A DNA stretch of 64,000 nt from Typha latifolia (taxonomy: Eukaryota > Streptophyta > Magnoliopsida > Poales > Typhaceae), in NCBI GenBank assembly GCA_019914945.1, contig CM034099.1:20300704-20364703 (forward strand). The letters run 5' to 3'. The notes beneath the pieces are model-generated. The model was not told where the DNA came from. It saw nothing but the letters and a program-made list of their open reading frames with translations, and made no database searches. A program made the position numbers and the translations under genes. The first letter of the stretch is position 1; the number at the start of each line of letters is the position of its first letter. Positions 12,714 to 24,055 of this stretch are shown one piece after another.

Positions 12714-13245
12714 TCACTCTAGGAGTAGATATATGATATTAATAGCTAATCTACTAAGCCTGTTCGCAAAGTCATCCTCGGTAGAAAGCAGTGACTTATT
12801 ATGAAACTCATCGAAAGCAGTCTCGCAGTCGTCGGGTGCAGAATTCGCCCAGACCATATTAATGTGAGCATTTTTTATGTCACCAGTTTTGATATGAGCA
12901 ATAGATCCTTGTATGTAACCGATTGCAACACCGTACGCATCAGAGCAAGTGCTTAACGCCATCGTAATAGAATTTGACAGCCCGCCCTTCTTCTGTAGCT
13001 CTTGTATCTTGGCTATTGTGTGAGTGAAATTGGTCATAGTTAGGTCTGCTGCAATAGATGCGAGACCTTTGATGTCTGCAGTTCGGCTTTCAGGGCCAAC
13101 TTGGAGAGATGTAATGCAGAACTCGTAGAACTCCTTGCTTCTCGTTGCATTCTTACATGTTTCTTCCAAGGAAGCAGTGACAGAGCAAAAGCTTTGCTCA
13201 AAAAAAGAGAACGTTGAGGGCACAAACAACAGCAATGGCCTTCAT
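12714..13245 (-). CDS. Pectin methylesterase inhibitor (PMEI) with frameshifted signal peptide
   Basis: The open frame from 13235 down to the stop at 12714 encodes a PMEI four-helix domain. It has paired cysteines (C-x12-C near the start, then CSDAYG and DDCETAF), plus ADIKGLASIAADLTM in the helical core. PMEIs are secreted and bind PME in the wall. This frame has no ATG. The natural start, ATG at 13245 (MKAIAVVCALNVLFF), is a signal-peptide-like segment in another frame that ends at TGA after a run of seven T. One base fewer in that run would join the two. It is therefore either a recent pseudogene, a sequencing slip, or a gene with an unusual start. A close relative lies as a relic at 23310-23656. 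A TATA-like CTATAAATA at 13285-13277 sits only about 30 bp above the ATG. Confidence 0.65.
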
Positions 13246-13276
13246 TGTCTTTGTTCAGACCTTTTCTCCTACTCTA

Positions 13277-13285
13277 TATTTATAG
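13277..13285 (-). promoter_or_regulatory. TATA-like box of the PMEI gene
   Basis: CTATAAATA is read on the minus strand, 32 bp before the PMEI ATG at 13245. The spacing implies a very short 5' leader if this box is used. Confidence 0.4.
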
Positions 13286-13376
13286 GATCTTTATATATCG
13301 GGATGGACGTTATATATGTTATTGTTATGGATGGAGTTACTCAATCCACAATTAATTCATTAATTGGAATAATAAA

Positions 13377-14815
13377 AAGAAAGGTTTCCGAATATAATTT
13401 GCTAAGTTTGGCTAGGAATAAAATTATTAATGTATCTAGAAATATCTTAGATAATCTATAAATACCTTTCCTCATAGGTGCGACTACACTAAAATTAGAT
13501 TTTTAATGACATCTTAATCTTAAATTAAGAGTATTTTTATTATTTAGTTAAAAATATCATTAATTTCTAATATAAATATCTATTTTTTATTACTTTAATA
13601 TTAATTTTATATTAAATCAAATATAATTATTATTTCCTATACTATTATTCAACTAAATAATAGAATAATTTATACTGATATTTTTTTTAATATTAAAAAT
13701 TATAACACTTCTCATAGAATTGATCTTATTTCCCAAATGAGTGGAGAGATCAATTTCATGAAATTAATGGAGTTCTCAGGAATGGTTACACGAGATGATA
13801 CATATGTCTTTGACTTTTCAATCCTATTTTTGTTTTTATTAGATGGAATCCTACAGTTAATACAGAGATTAATGGCCGATGAGCCAATGAGAGCGTGCTT
13901 AGATGGCTAAAGAAGTCCATGTTCTACTAGAATTAGCTAATTTGAATTCCAATGACACCTATTTAAATAAGCCACTATTAAACTTTCATTTCGGTAAAAA
14001 GAAAAAAAGTTAACACAGAAGATAAAGGTTAGCTATTTTGGAAAGGAATAATTTAAAAAAATAAAATTTACAAATTACACATTATATTATAACTAATTCA
14101 TACTACGTCTTTAAGGATTTTGTCGTTCGACTCCTCCATTTTCTCTATAATTTTTATTTAATATTCTGACATTATTTTATTTAATTGATGTCGACTAAAT
14201 TACTAAAATACCTTCGTCACCCCTTTTCTTTATCTCCCCCGTTCTTTGAAATAGACAAATAATTTAAGTATTTATAAATTATTTTATATATTATAATAGA
14301 ATATTCCTTTGTTAGTATTATCTAAATTTATGAAAAGTATTAAATGAGAATAAAAGAGAAAAAGATAGGGTCAGATTATAAAATCCTCGAGTATAAATTA
14401 TAAAATAAATAAAATGTACAATATAATTTTTACAATTCCCTAAAAGGAAAGGTTTCTGTGTAAGGAATATAATTTGCTAAGTTTGGTGAGTAATAAAATT
14501 ATTAATGCCTAACGATCCAGAAATATCATAGATAATCCATAAATATGGTTACTAATTAGGTGTAACTATAATAATATTATACACTCTTTAATATCGGGTA
14601 TTTTTGTTATTTAGTTTAAAATATCATCAATTCTTAATACAAATTTTATATTCTTTACTACTTCAATATTAATTTTATGCTACATCAAATATAATTATTA
14701 TTATTTATACTGGTATTTAACTAAATAATAGAATAACTTATACTTACATTATCTTTTTTATTATTATTAAATATTAAAATATTATTTTAGATTTAATCTC
14801 TCGACAAGTGAATGG
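13377..14815. repeat. Pair of diverged direct repeats, about 370 bp each
   Basis: Copies at about 13377-13745 and 14448-14815 share GGAATATAATTTGCTAAGTTTGG-like starts, then ATAAAATTATTAATG, ATCAAATATAATTATTATT and AACTAAATAATAGAATAA in the same order. The DNA between them (13746-14447) is AT-rich with no gene seen. The first copy lies in the upstream flank of the 12.7-kb PMEI, so the second may be the leftover flank of a lost PMEI copy. Confidence 0.7.
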
Positions 14816-15315
14816 GATCTTAATTGTTGTTATATATAGGGGTACATATTGTCTCTATAATATATACGTTAAATAAAAGTTTAATAGTATTTTAATTGAC
14901 TCAGTACTGAATAATAGAAATTAATGCCTTATCGTGATTAAAACTTATAGCTACCGGTCCGGCTCAATATAATTCCCTTCTCTTTCACATTTGCTGTCCT
15001 CGCCATCTCAGGCACACAGTGATGCCGCTTCCTATGGATTCGCGGTAATGAAAGCTTCTCTGCATGTAATGCGTTTAGATATGGATTGAATTGGTTATAA
15101 AAAGGCATTCTGATCCACTAGCCATTGGATTATATGGTTAGGCCACCTAAATCAATTGGGCTTCCTATTTAAATGACGAGCTGGTCCTGGGTAGGACCTT
15201 ATAATCGCGTGCAAATGTCTGTCTGTACCGGCCATCTGCCCAAAATAATAATTCATAAATTTTGAACACCAATTCACTAAACAAAACCAAGTTACAGTGA
15301 TTCGAATGACAAAAC
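14816..15315. other. Intergenic, no gene seen
   Basis: This stretch separates the duplicated AT-rich flank from the 3' side of the PMEI gene at 15316. It probably holds that gene's 3' UTR in its right part. No coding similarity was recognised. Confidence 0.5.
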
Positions 15316-15852
15316 TTAAACAAGAAGGTTGGTGATTGCAATGGTGTTGCTGCAAAGCTTGAAGAAGTACTCATTTCTCTCTGTCATTGGAGAATGGAAG
15401 CCTGGCTGATCAGAGAATCCACTCTCGCAACTGTCCGACCCTGTCATGGCTCCTGCAACCAAAATGTTCACAGTGTGGTATGAATTCCTTCGAAAAGCAT
15501 CGGTCGCTTGACGGAGATCCACCAAAGCCTCGGCGTAGTCCTCCATGCAGTCGCCGATGCATTCTGCGGCAAAGGTGTTGTTGTAACCCCAGCCCTTGGG
15601 TCTCTTCAACCTCTTGATGTAGGAGATGGTCTCCTTGGCATAGCTGATGTCGAGGTCCAGCGAGATCGCAGCGAGACCGTGGATGTCGGAGTTGCGGCTC
15701 TTGGAATGAGATTGTAGGGAGGACATACAGGTGTCGTAGTATCGAGTGTGGTTGCACGTAGAGGAGATCAGATCGGAGATGACAAATTTGGTGAAGAAAG
15801 TGAAATAGAAGAGGAGAGATAAGGAGAGACTGCGAATTATTGAAGAACACAT
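15316..15852 (-). CDS. Pectin methylesterase inhibitor (PMEI), intact
   Basis: This is a 178-residue single-exon gene and a complete member of the invertase/PME-inhibitor family. The protein starts with a basic-hydrophobic signal peptide (RSLSLSLLFYFTFF), followed by the first disulfide pair CNHTRYYDTC (C-x8-C). Next come a helical core with DIHGLAAISLDLDISYAKET, the motif DCMEDYAEALVDL, and the second pair partner at DSCESGF. Length and layout are as expected for a PMEI. It should be secreted to the wall and restrain PME activity. The ATG at 15852 is the only sensible start. It is unlike the 12.7-kb PMEI outside the family core, so it is an older duplicate. Whether it inhibits PME or invertase cannot be told from sequence; the PME neighbours favour PME. 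Confidence 0.85.
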   Translation of the reverse strand: MCSSIIRSLSLSLLFYFTFFTKFVISDLISSTCNHTRYYDTCMSSLQSHSKSRNSDIHGLAAISLDLDISYAKETISYIKRLKRPKGWGYNNTFAAECIGDCMEDYAEALVDLRQATDAFRRNSYHTVNILVAGAMTGSDSCESGFSDQPGFHSPMTERNEYFFKLCSNTIAITNLLV

Positions 15853-16210
15853 CTCATCACCTCTCTCTAGATCTCATAATGAGTGACAAGGAAGAGGGAA
15901 ATATATTAGCCACTAAGTTTTAAAAAAAATAATAATATTAAGGCAGTGTTTCTATTATTCATTCAGAAACAACAAAGTAAGATATGGCTTGCAAGTATCC
16001 TATCCATCAACTATAGAACCCCACAGCCATTATTCCTTGTCTTGATAGTGATCATTTACTGATATCTATCTGCAAAACGACCCAACTGCTTGTCCGCTGC
16101 ACTTTAAAAAATATTTATTCGGTTTCCGTGGTTTTTAATATCCATGTTCTCGCCAACCTGATCACGTTGCAGGAGTATTAGATGCGGCAGATATTGAAAT
16201 TGATTCAGTA
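15853..16210. other. Upstream region of the 15.3-kb PMEI, no other gene
   Basis: It should contain the PMEI promoter. A TATA-like AATATATTT lies near 15898-15908 on the minus strand. Nothing else was recognised. Confidence 0.4.
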
Positions 16211-16730
16211 TTATTGTGACAAATCTTTGTACCTATCTGACCACATTATTGCAGACAACTACCTGGTAAATTGGAATCCAGACATAAATTGGGCAGCTCC
16301 ATGACCAAATGATGAAAATGCACAGGATGCCCCCAGAATAAATATTAACGTGTGTTCAAATCCAGCTATTTGGTGCATCAGAATTACAACCAATTTTATC
16401 AAATGAACCCCAATGATAGAGACAATGTTTAGCTTAATATAAATTGGCAGAGATCAAATGCAGAGGAGTTCCTTGTTGCACTACTACCAACTTCACATGT
16501 GTTGTTTCTGTTCCCTTCTAGTCCTGGTTGAAACAAATGTTGTTTATATCCTACAATCAAAAAGCAATAGGAAAAGAAACTGCTTATAACTCTAATTAGA
16601 ACAGAGCAGCCCACATTGTGCTATTCGACATTGCACTTTTCCTAACCTCATTAGCCATAATTAAGGCAGACTGAATCATTATTTGATAAGGCAATTGCTT
16701 ATACATTGGCTTCTCCTCACTAATCTCTCC
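16211..16730. repeat. Segmental duplication, copy B (partner at 8925-9690)
   Basis: It matches copy A in order and orientation, but lacks about 220 bp between GAATTACAACC and AATTTTATCAA. In copy A that interval is flanked by similar short repeats, so the gap fits deletion between them. In copy A the similarity ends upstream of the decayed PME gene at 10.5 kb. Here it ends about 0.7 kb upstream of the PME fragment at 17.4 kb. Both copies therefore belong to a duplicated PME unit. Confidence 0.85.
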
Positions 16731-17435
16731 ATACACCAATTCTCGTAGTTGAAAGAACTCTCGCTGTCCATGGCGATGCTCTTGTCCTCCCCATTGGGTC
16801 CAAGCTCACAAAGATGATGCATGGCATGGTGCATGAACCGGTCCAAAGAATCGTGGCAGATTGAACAGAGTATTTACCTTTGCTTATATTTCGTAGCACA
16901 GTTCTTTATTAACGCAAGACTTTTTAACTGTTAGTCGATTACTCATCCATCCTTCATCTACCGCTGTTTTATAAGATGTCAAGTATTATATACAGGCCAG
17001 CTGCAGAATATGCTGCAGCCAAGGTAGTTGGCAGCCAGCCATTGCTGCATCATTGGAGTTATGTTTAACCTTTTTTTTGTTGATATTTTTGACATCGCTG
17101 CATCATTAGAGAGGATATATAGGAAAATCTTAGTCTCATGGTTTAATAATCCATGGTAAAATAGAGATGAAATGCTGAATGTTGGTTCCAAACATCGAAT
17201 GGTATCTTACTAAGCAACTATAACATGTTGGTTCTCAAAATTAACTTCACATTGCAATAACATGCTTCAGGAAAGGAAGTAAGTATTCTAATAACAATAA
17301 AAAAAAAATCCTGCTAGCCCTGTTTTTCGATATATCTTTTTTTCCCTAGTACATTTAAATGTATCAACTTAACTGACATTTGCCAACATAATGGGTGCAG
17401 AATGAACTCAGAATGCCAACGTGGTTTACACCTTT

Positions 17436-17640
17436 CTGGGGGCAGCAGACTTAATTTTTGGAGATGCTACTGCCGTTTTCCAGAACTGCAACATATATGC
17501 AATGATGGAAGCCGTTGCTTGGACAATCAAATGCTATCACACAACTCATGGATGCGGATGCCTAGGTATACAGTGACTGGCATCTCAATCTACAAATGCA
17601 CCATTAAAGCTTCCCCAGATTCTACAAGGCAGAAGCTTTG
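17436..17640 (+). pseudogene. Pectinesterase exon fragment
   Basis: A short relic of the PME catalytic domain. LIFGDATAVFQNCNIYA is readable at about 17449-17500, then the frame breaks, and IYKCTIKASPD appears in another frame at about 17589-17620. Both match successive parts of the PME beta-helix. The GYQDTLY and YLGRPW motifs are absent. With the duplicated flank at 16211-16730 it looks like the remains of a second copy of the decayed PME at 10.5-12.6 kb. Confidence 0.75.
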
Positions 17641-18613
17641 AAAACCCAGACGCGCTGGATGATGAGTAGTAGTCTTGACTGTGGCAGATTCTGGGACTTT
17701 TTTGGAGGATTCGGTTGATGTTTAAATTGTTAACCGGTGGTGGTCGGATGTTGTTTTTTGTTGCTGATAATTCTCGATACTTTTTTCTTTTTTTGGGTGG
17801 TATGTGTACTTGTGCATAAAAAAAAATAAAAATAAAAAAAAAAACTTACTGTGATGGTTATGGAGGGATATATTTTTCTTTTTTTATACCTGTATAGGAC
17901 GGCTCAATCTTTTGTTTAAAGCACACTTAGCTTCGATAAAGCAGGGCTTTTATGTCATTTATCAGAAGCCAAAAAAAAAAAAAACTCCCCGAAGCTCCAA
18001 GCTGTGTTAAACTTAAACTATCAATTTATGATGGTGTCATAAATATTATGATGTAATTACAATTTTGCCTACTTTTTTATAAGAATTTCCGATTCAAAAT
18101 GGTTCGGAATAGAATTAACCTTGCGCACCAAAATGCGCAAAATGTAAACTTTATATACCTATATATGCTTTTGATTGCTTGTTTGCTTCTACTTTCGTAT
18201 TAGTTCTAAATGCGGATTAGAGTTTGACTTGTAAATAAAATTTGTAATATAGAAAAGGAAGCAAGCATGGGTGGAAGATGTCGTAATATTAGCTACAAAT
18301 GTCATATGGGTGATTGGTGAATAAGATTTGATTTGTTGCTGTTTGTTAGTAAAGAGCTAAGGACCATCCACTGTCGAACGGCATTGGTTTCCTGGACCCT
18401 AACTAACTTTCAAAACCAAGTCCCTCAAATCTCTCCCAGCCCCTTCTTTTCTAAGACAGAACGACTTGCACAAATAACGCCCACCTCCTCCTCCCCTCCA
18501 ATTCCTGTCGCGGTTCTCTCTGCCTTACCTCTTCCTAGAGGCAGAGAGACAAAGAAAGCAAAACAAATCAAGGAAGAACAAAAGAAAGAAAAGAAAAGAA
18601 GGATCCAAAAACA
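17641..18613. other. Intergenic with A-rich runs; upstream region of the 18.6-kb PME
   Basis: Several poly-A/T tracts lie near 17780-17860 and 17970. No gene is recognised. The last about 100 bp is purine-rich (GAAAGAAAAGAAAAG-like) and is probably the PME 5' UTR. Confidence 0.5.
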
Positions 18614-20684
18614 ATGTCTGCCTTTCAGGATTTCGGTCCGCTGTCGGAGCGCCGGAAGGCCGAGAAGCAGCAGAAGCAGCGCAGGCGCTTGATTATCGTC
18701 GGCGTCTCCGCCTCCGTCCTCCTAATCATCTGTGTCATCGGTATCGTCTCCATCATCTATCACTCCAAGCAAAATGCTGCCACTCAGCCATCGGCCACCT
18801 CGCTTGTGACCGACGGCTTACACTCCGTCTCCAAGTACATCGACATGATATGCTCGCCGACCGATTACAAGGACGCGTGCAAGAAGAGCATATCGAAGGC
18901 CACGAACTCGAGCTCTTCCCCCAAGGACCTCATCAGTGCCTCGGTCTCCGTCATCGGCGATGAGATCGGCAAGGCCTTCGAGCACTCCGATTTGATAAAG
19001 AGCGACGACCCTCGAGTCAAGGCCGCAGTCAAGGACTGCAGGGAGCTCTACGGCTACTCCAAGGACGAGCTCCTCAGGACATTGCAGGACATCGACGCGC
19101 ACAAACTAGACCAGCTTCCTGATAAATCTCATCAGCTAAGGGTGTGGCTTAGCGCGGTGATCACGTACCAGGAGACATGCATCGAGGGGTTTCCCGATGG
19201 AGAGCTCAAGACCAAGATGAGGAATGCGATGACGGCGGGGAAGCACTTGACGAGCAATGCGTTGGCTATCATACAAAAGGCTTCGTCCTTTCTTTCCTCG
19301 TTAAATATCCCGGGGTTTAGTCGTCGGCTTCTACCTGAAGAGGCAATGGAGCCTGTAATTCGCAAGGATGGTTTCCCTTCTTGGGTCTCGGACACCGATC
19401 GAAGGCTTCTTAAGGGGAGTTATAAGAACAATCTAAAGCCCAATGTCGTCGTGGCCAAGGATGGTAGTGGAGACTTCACCACTATCTCAGCTGCGATTGA
19501 TGCAGTGCCCAGCAAGTATACTGGAAGGTATGTTCCCATGATTAAATTTTAGGTTAGTTTTGTAATTGTATTGTGGTATGTAAATAAATTTTGTTGACAG
19601 GTATGTAATTCATGTGAAAGAAGGAGTATATGACGAGCAAGTAATTGTGCCGAGGAAAGCCGTAAATATAACAATGTACGGCGATGGGGCGAGGAAGACC
19701 GTCGTCACGGGAAACAAGAACTTTATCGATGGAACGACGACCTACAAGTCTGCAACCTTCGGTGAGATAATTGTGCCATTGATTCGCTTTATAAATAGTT
19801 TGCAGCTATATATAGTTCTAAGTTGTGAATAGAATTCCCGTCAGTGCTCATTTGGTTTCTTTTTTGGCAGCCGTAATGGGAGATGGCTTCATGGCCATTG
19901 CCATGGGCTTCCGAAACACTGCCGGTGCCATTAAGCACCAGGCCGTGGCCCTCCGCGTCCAATCGGATCGCTCTGTCTTCCTCAATTGCCGCATGGACGG
20001 CTACCAGGACACCCTCTACGCCCACTCCATGTCCCAGTTCTACCGCAACTGCATCATCTCCGGCACCATCGATTTCATCTTTGGCGATGCCGCCGCTGTC
20101 TTCCAGAACTGCGTCCTCGTCGTCCGCCGCCCCCTTGACAACCAGCAAAACATCGTCACCGCCCAAGGCCGCGCGGACGGTCAAGAAGCCACCGGATTCG
20201 TCCTTCAGCACTGCCGCATTATTCCCGATGGCAAACTTGTCCCTGACAAACTCCGCATTCGCAGCTACCTTGGTACGTACATTAATTCATCGGTTACTCT
20301 AAAAACTTAGTTGAACTCCTAATTAAAATTTAAAGATGAAATCCGAAGCTATTGCTCTGCTGATATCCTTGTAACTTCTAATATATAGGTCGCCCATGGA
20401 GAGAGTATTCGCACACTATCATAATGGAGACGGATATCGGCGACTTCATTAGCCGTGATGGTTACTTGCCATGGAGTGGAGACTTCGGATTGAAGACGTT
20501 ATCCTATAGCGAGTATAAGAATAAGGGAGCGGGAGCGAGCACGTCAGCTCGGGTGCGTTGGCCGGGGTTTAAAGTTATTACTAATCCGACAGAGGCGAAT
20601 AAGTATACTGTGACGGCGTTCTTGAATGGTAACGCATGGATCAAGGCTATGAGGGCTCCGGTGCGCTTGGGACTCTACCGGTGA
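18614..20684 (+). CDS. PMEI-pectinesterase (type II-like pectin methylesterase with pro-region)
   Basis: Four exons (18614-19527, 19601-19761, 19871-20272, 20389-20684) encode about 590 residues. The protein de-esterifies homogalacturonan in the cell wall. A cytosolic head is followed by one membrane/signal-anchor segment (LIIVGVSASVLLIICVIGIV, about residues 26-50). The PMEI-like pro-region runs to about residue 230, with CSPTDYKDAC, KDCRELYGYS and YQETCIEGF. Two basic processing motifs, SRRLLPEE and DRRLLKGS, come next, then the catalytic domain from VVVAKDGSGDFTTISAAI. The signatures [31 protein letters not shown] and YLGRPWREYS hold the catalytic Gln, two Asp and Arg. It ends VRLGLYR. All splice junctions are GT-AG and in phase. 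It is the most complete plus-strand member of the cluster and should be secretory, with the pro-region removed in the Golgi. Confidence 0.95.
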
Positions 20685-21065
20685 GGGAAAAAACGGTGAT
20701 TAAATTAATTAATGTTGCGCGTGATCGAAAACAATTAAATAGTCAGAGAGAGAGAAAGAGAGAGAAGAGATGCAAAGCAATGGATTGTAGCATGATGAAT
20801 ATATGTACTAAATTAGCGAAATTATGCAGAAATGCCCATCCTCGTGCACTAATGACTCACTTGCAAATTGCCAGTTTGGCTGACTAAATTCATTTAATGG
20901 GAAACTTTTTTTCGTTTCAATTCCTTTTCGGAATAGAGAATGTCCACTTACTTACCACAGGATGATTTTTCGGACAAGGCTCGTCGCCTAGCTTTTAATG
21001 CCACTTATCTACTTCAATAATTATTATTTCTTTCTTCTCTGTTATTTTTTCCCTAAAAAATAAGA

Positions 21066-21073
21066 TGAGGCAT
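21066..21073. repeat. Target-site duplication, left (8 bp)
   Basis: TGAGGCAT immediately precedes the transposon and is repeated exactly at 22998-23005. Confidence 0.9.
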
Positions 21074-22997
21074 TAGGGGTGAAAACGGATCGGATATGGA
21101 CCGGATAGTGCTCAACTCATATCCGAATCCATATTTTTAGTTCGGATACGGATTCGGATATGGATATTAGACGGATAGCAAAATTTAAAACCGTATCCTA
21201 ACTAAACGGATACGGATCGGATAATTTTCGAATTTTGATCGGATAATTTCCTAATATGGATCGAATTTTAAACAGATACAAATCGGATTATAAACGGATA
21301 CAAATCGGATTATAAACTGATACAAATGAGATCATAAACAAATTATAACTTTTATTTTAGATACAATTAACACAAAAAACTATTTCAAAAAGAAAACTTT
21401 GATAACAAGAGAAAGCTTCAATTACAAAGAGTCAAATCACACTTCCCTTGCACCTAAAATAACAGAGAAAACTTTGACAATAAGTCAAAGCACACTTCAC
21501 TTCAGACTTGATTTCTAAGCTAAAGATACATTCCCTTTTAAACCATAGAAAAAATGTAATATTTACTGGACAGAGTGATAAGAATAATAAGAAAATAAAT
21601 GGTTGTGACAAAAACAACATATATGAATTCTTTAAAAAGAAATGGAGAAGAAATCATGCAATTTGTTCTTCTAACATATATATTCTTCATTTCTGCACAG
21701 CCTCCAAAGAAAATCGGGAGGCAAAGCAGAAAACACAAACATTGACAATCTTCCAAAGTCAATCCGGAGAGATTTGCCTCACTAGTTCTTTTAACCCTTG
21801 AGGTCAATCTACCATTTGTAATGGGCACTACATAGCTGCCATTTTCTCCTAATTTGAAGCCATGTATCAAATGTCAGTTATTGAAATCTCAGGTCTTAAT
21901 AGCAGCTGCAGTGAAATAAATGATCTGCTTAGTCTGTTTGCTTACCCAACTAATGCTATGAAACCAGCAAGCAACATCGCTATGGTGCCGTTATCGGACT
22001 TATTAGGGTTGTATGGGAGCTTTTCCCTTCCAAATCGTCTTCCCACTATGTCAGCCACACCTGACAGCACACAAAAAGGTGGAATATTGCTTATATAATT
22101 TAAGAATATTTTGTTGTTGGTTTTTTTGAATATCCGGTTAGAACTTAAAGGTAATACCCAATAACATCTATAATGTATGAGCTTAAGAAAGATGCTATTT
22201 ATCATGACAAAGAAAATTGTTTCATATCTTCCAGATGCCATCTCAAGCCTGCTTCTCTAAGATCTCTCCTAGAATCTAATTTGATCGAGTCAAATTCAAC
22301 AATCAACAAGTAATTGTGTAAATCATTGATCCAGTAATAAAGCAGTATATGAGTATATCAGATAACAAGAAATAATTTTCATACCATCTCTAGCACACAG
22401 ATTGCAGATTGCAACTATTATAATGGGAGATCGCTAGAAAACTGTAGTAGCCAGAGTAATAGTGCAACAGACCCTTGCTCGCAATGGAGTTCCAAGCCAA
22501 TAGTGATGCAATGGACCCTTGGTGATGACGAGCTCGAGGAGGGAGGACCGCAGGAGACGGAGCTTGGTGACACCAAGCTCGAGGAGGGAGGACCATAGGA
22601 GGCAGAGCTTGGTGGCGCCGCGACGGAGTGGTGATGACGACGGAAAGGCCCGAGAGGTGATGGCGATGAAGATGGTGATCGGTGATGGTGAGGAGAGATT
22701 TTGGGTTGTGGAGGTGGAGGCGGCTACCTATTGGATAAGAGATGGAGAGGGAAGGGTTAGGGTAGATAAGTGGGTTGGGGTTGGGTATTTATATAATCGG
22801 TTAAACGGATATCCGTTATCTGAATCCGAAACCGATAACATTAGCTATACCCGTATCCGTATCCGAATTCAAATTTTTTCTAATAGACTATCCGTATCCG
22901 GATCCAGATCCGGATCGGATAGAATTTTTTTATCCGTATCCGATCCGATCCGGATCGGATAGCAGGTCGGACTTAATCCGACCTGTTTTCACCCCTA
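21074..22997. mobile_element. Non-autonomous hAT-type DNA transposon with captured gene fragment
   Basis: The 1,924-bp element begins TAGGGGTGAAAAC and ends with the exact inverse, GTTTTCACCCCTA. It is flanked by a perfect 8-bp duplication, TGAGGCAT. Terminal TAGGGGTG and an 8-bp duplication are hallmarks of the hAT superfamily. Both subterminal zones (about 21090-21330 and 22800-22970) are packed with GGATACGGATCGGAT-like words, as hAT transposase-binding regions often are. No transposase open frame is present. The interior holds a spliced-gene fragment (21946-22060) and a GC-rich, Arg/Asp-rich open stretch near 22519-22700 of unknown origin. It should move only with a transposase from elsewhere. 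The perfect target duplication suggests a fairly recent insertion. Confidence 0.9.
21946..22060 (-). pseudogene. Captured exon resembling phytol/farnesol kinase
   Basis: On the minus strand a complete internal exon is visible, with a CTGTCAG acceptor and a GTAAGC donor. It has both phases open and 115 bp. It encodes GVADIVGRRFGREKLPY followed by NPNKSDNGTIAML and AGFIALVG. This closely resembles the conserved core of chloroplast phytol kinase (VTE5) and farnesol kinase (FOLK), where a GDG-x-AD-x-x-GRxFG-x-KLPYNxxKS block occurs. Only this exon was recognised; ends and other exons of the kinase are missing, so it cannot make an active enzyme. Because it lies within the hAT element it is best read as transposon-captured host sequence. 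The family call rests on recalled motif similarity. Confidence 0.6.
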
Positions 22998-23005
22998 TGA
23001 GGCAT
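22998..23005. repeat. Target-site duplication, right (8 bp)
   Basis: TGAGGCAT directly follows the transposon end, identical to 21066-21073. Confidence 0.9.
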
Positions 23006-23309
23006 GCATAAGAAAACCAATTCTTTTTTCTGTATTAATAATATCTTACATGTGTGGAGCTAGGTTGCATATATAATGAAACTTTGAAGTCAAAATTACG
23101 ATTATACTGCAGAGTAGTATTTGAATTTGCTTCCCAATTGAATTTGAACTGAGTGATTATGTCCAGTAGACTAGTAAGCAAACTTAAACTCGTATTCGAA
23201 GATCAGATTCAGTAACTTCTGTTCTTGGACGTTCTAGTAGAAAACGTTTCTTCTTATTATTCCTTTCTAAAATTTCTCTAATATGGAGAAGAGGCCTAGA
23301 ACAAAGACA

Positions 23310-23656
23310 ATGAAGGCTATTGCTTTTGTTTTGTGCCCTCAGCCTTCTCTATGACATCTGTCCAAGTTCTCCCTGACTGCCCTACTGCAGACATCAAAGG
23401 CCTCACATCTGTTGCAGCAGAGCTCACTATGGCCAACTACACTCACAATAATCAAGATATAAGAGCCAAAAAGGAAGGACGGGCTATCAAATTCTATTAA
23501 GATGAGTTAAGAATTGCTTTAATTTTGCGAGCTTGTATCAAAACTGGTGATGTACAAAATGCTCAGGTTGATAGGGAATGGACGAATGGGCTGGCTAACT
23601 AGATATTGCGGACAGGATCAGTAGCTTAGCTATTTATATCATAAATCTACTTTGAA
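23310..23656 (+). pseudogene. PMEI relic
   Basis: It begins ATGAAGGCTATTGC, close to the start of the signal peptide of the 12.7-kb PMEI. ADIKGLTSVAAELTMANYTH follows and matches the core of the same gene (ADIKGLASIAADLTMTNFTH). Most of the first helix and its cysteines are deleted, and several frame breaks and stops follow. It is a decayed paralogue in opposite orientation to its relative. Confidence 0.8.
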
Positions 23657-24055
23657 GTGAAAAATAAGATGTTATTACTAACCAGGTAACTTTTGCCGAA
23701 GAGTTTATAATGTGCAAGGATCAAGATCGTGTTGGGCAAGGTTCATAATTAGAAGGATAGACAAGGACATTACGCAATTTATGTTCTTCAAGTTAACCAG
23801 TCTGTCGAGCTAGAATTTATTATTAGTGAGACAAAGAATTATTCTGAAAAATCAACCCTGAGTATGTTTTAACTTTTACTATGAAAATTATTCCCTAATT
23901 CTATAAAGTTAGGGACCACGTGGGCTCTCTCATCAAAGATGAAATCATGGGGATTGGTTCTAAAATTTAAGAACCACACATCAGGGAAAGGAAACTTATA
24001 GAAGATCTTGTGAACTACCAATATAAGACAACAATTAGCTCAAGAAACTATAATA

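Noticed and set aside
22519..22962. Open frame inside the hAT element with Arg-rich repeats
   Set aside because: It has no transposase or other known motif, and its end lies in the subterminal repeats. Composition alone explains it.
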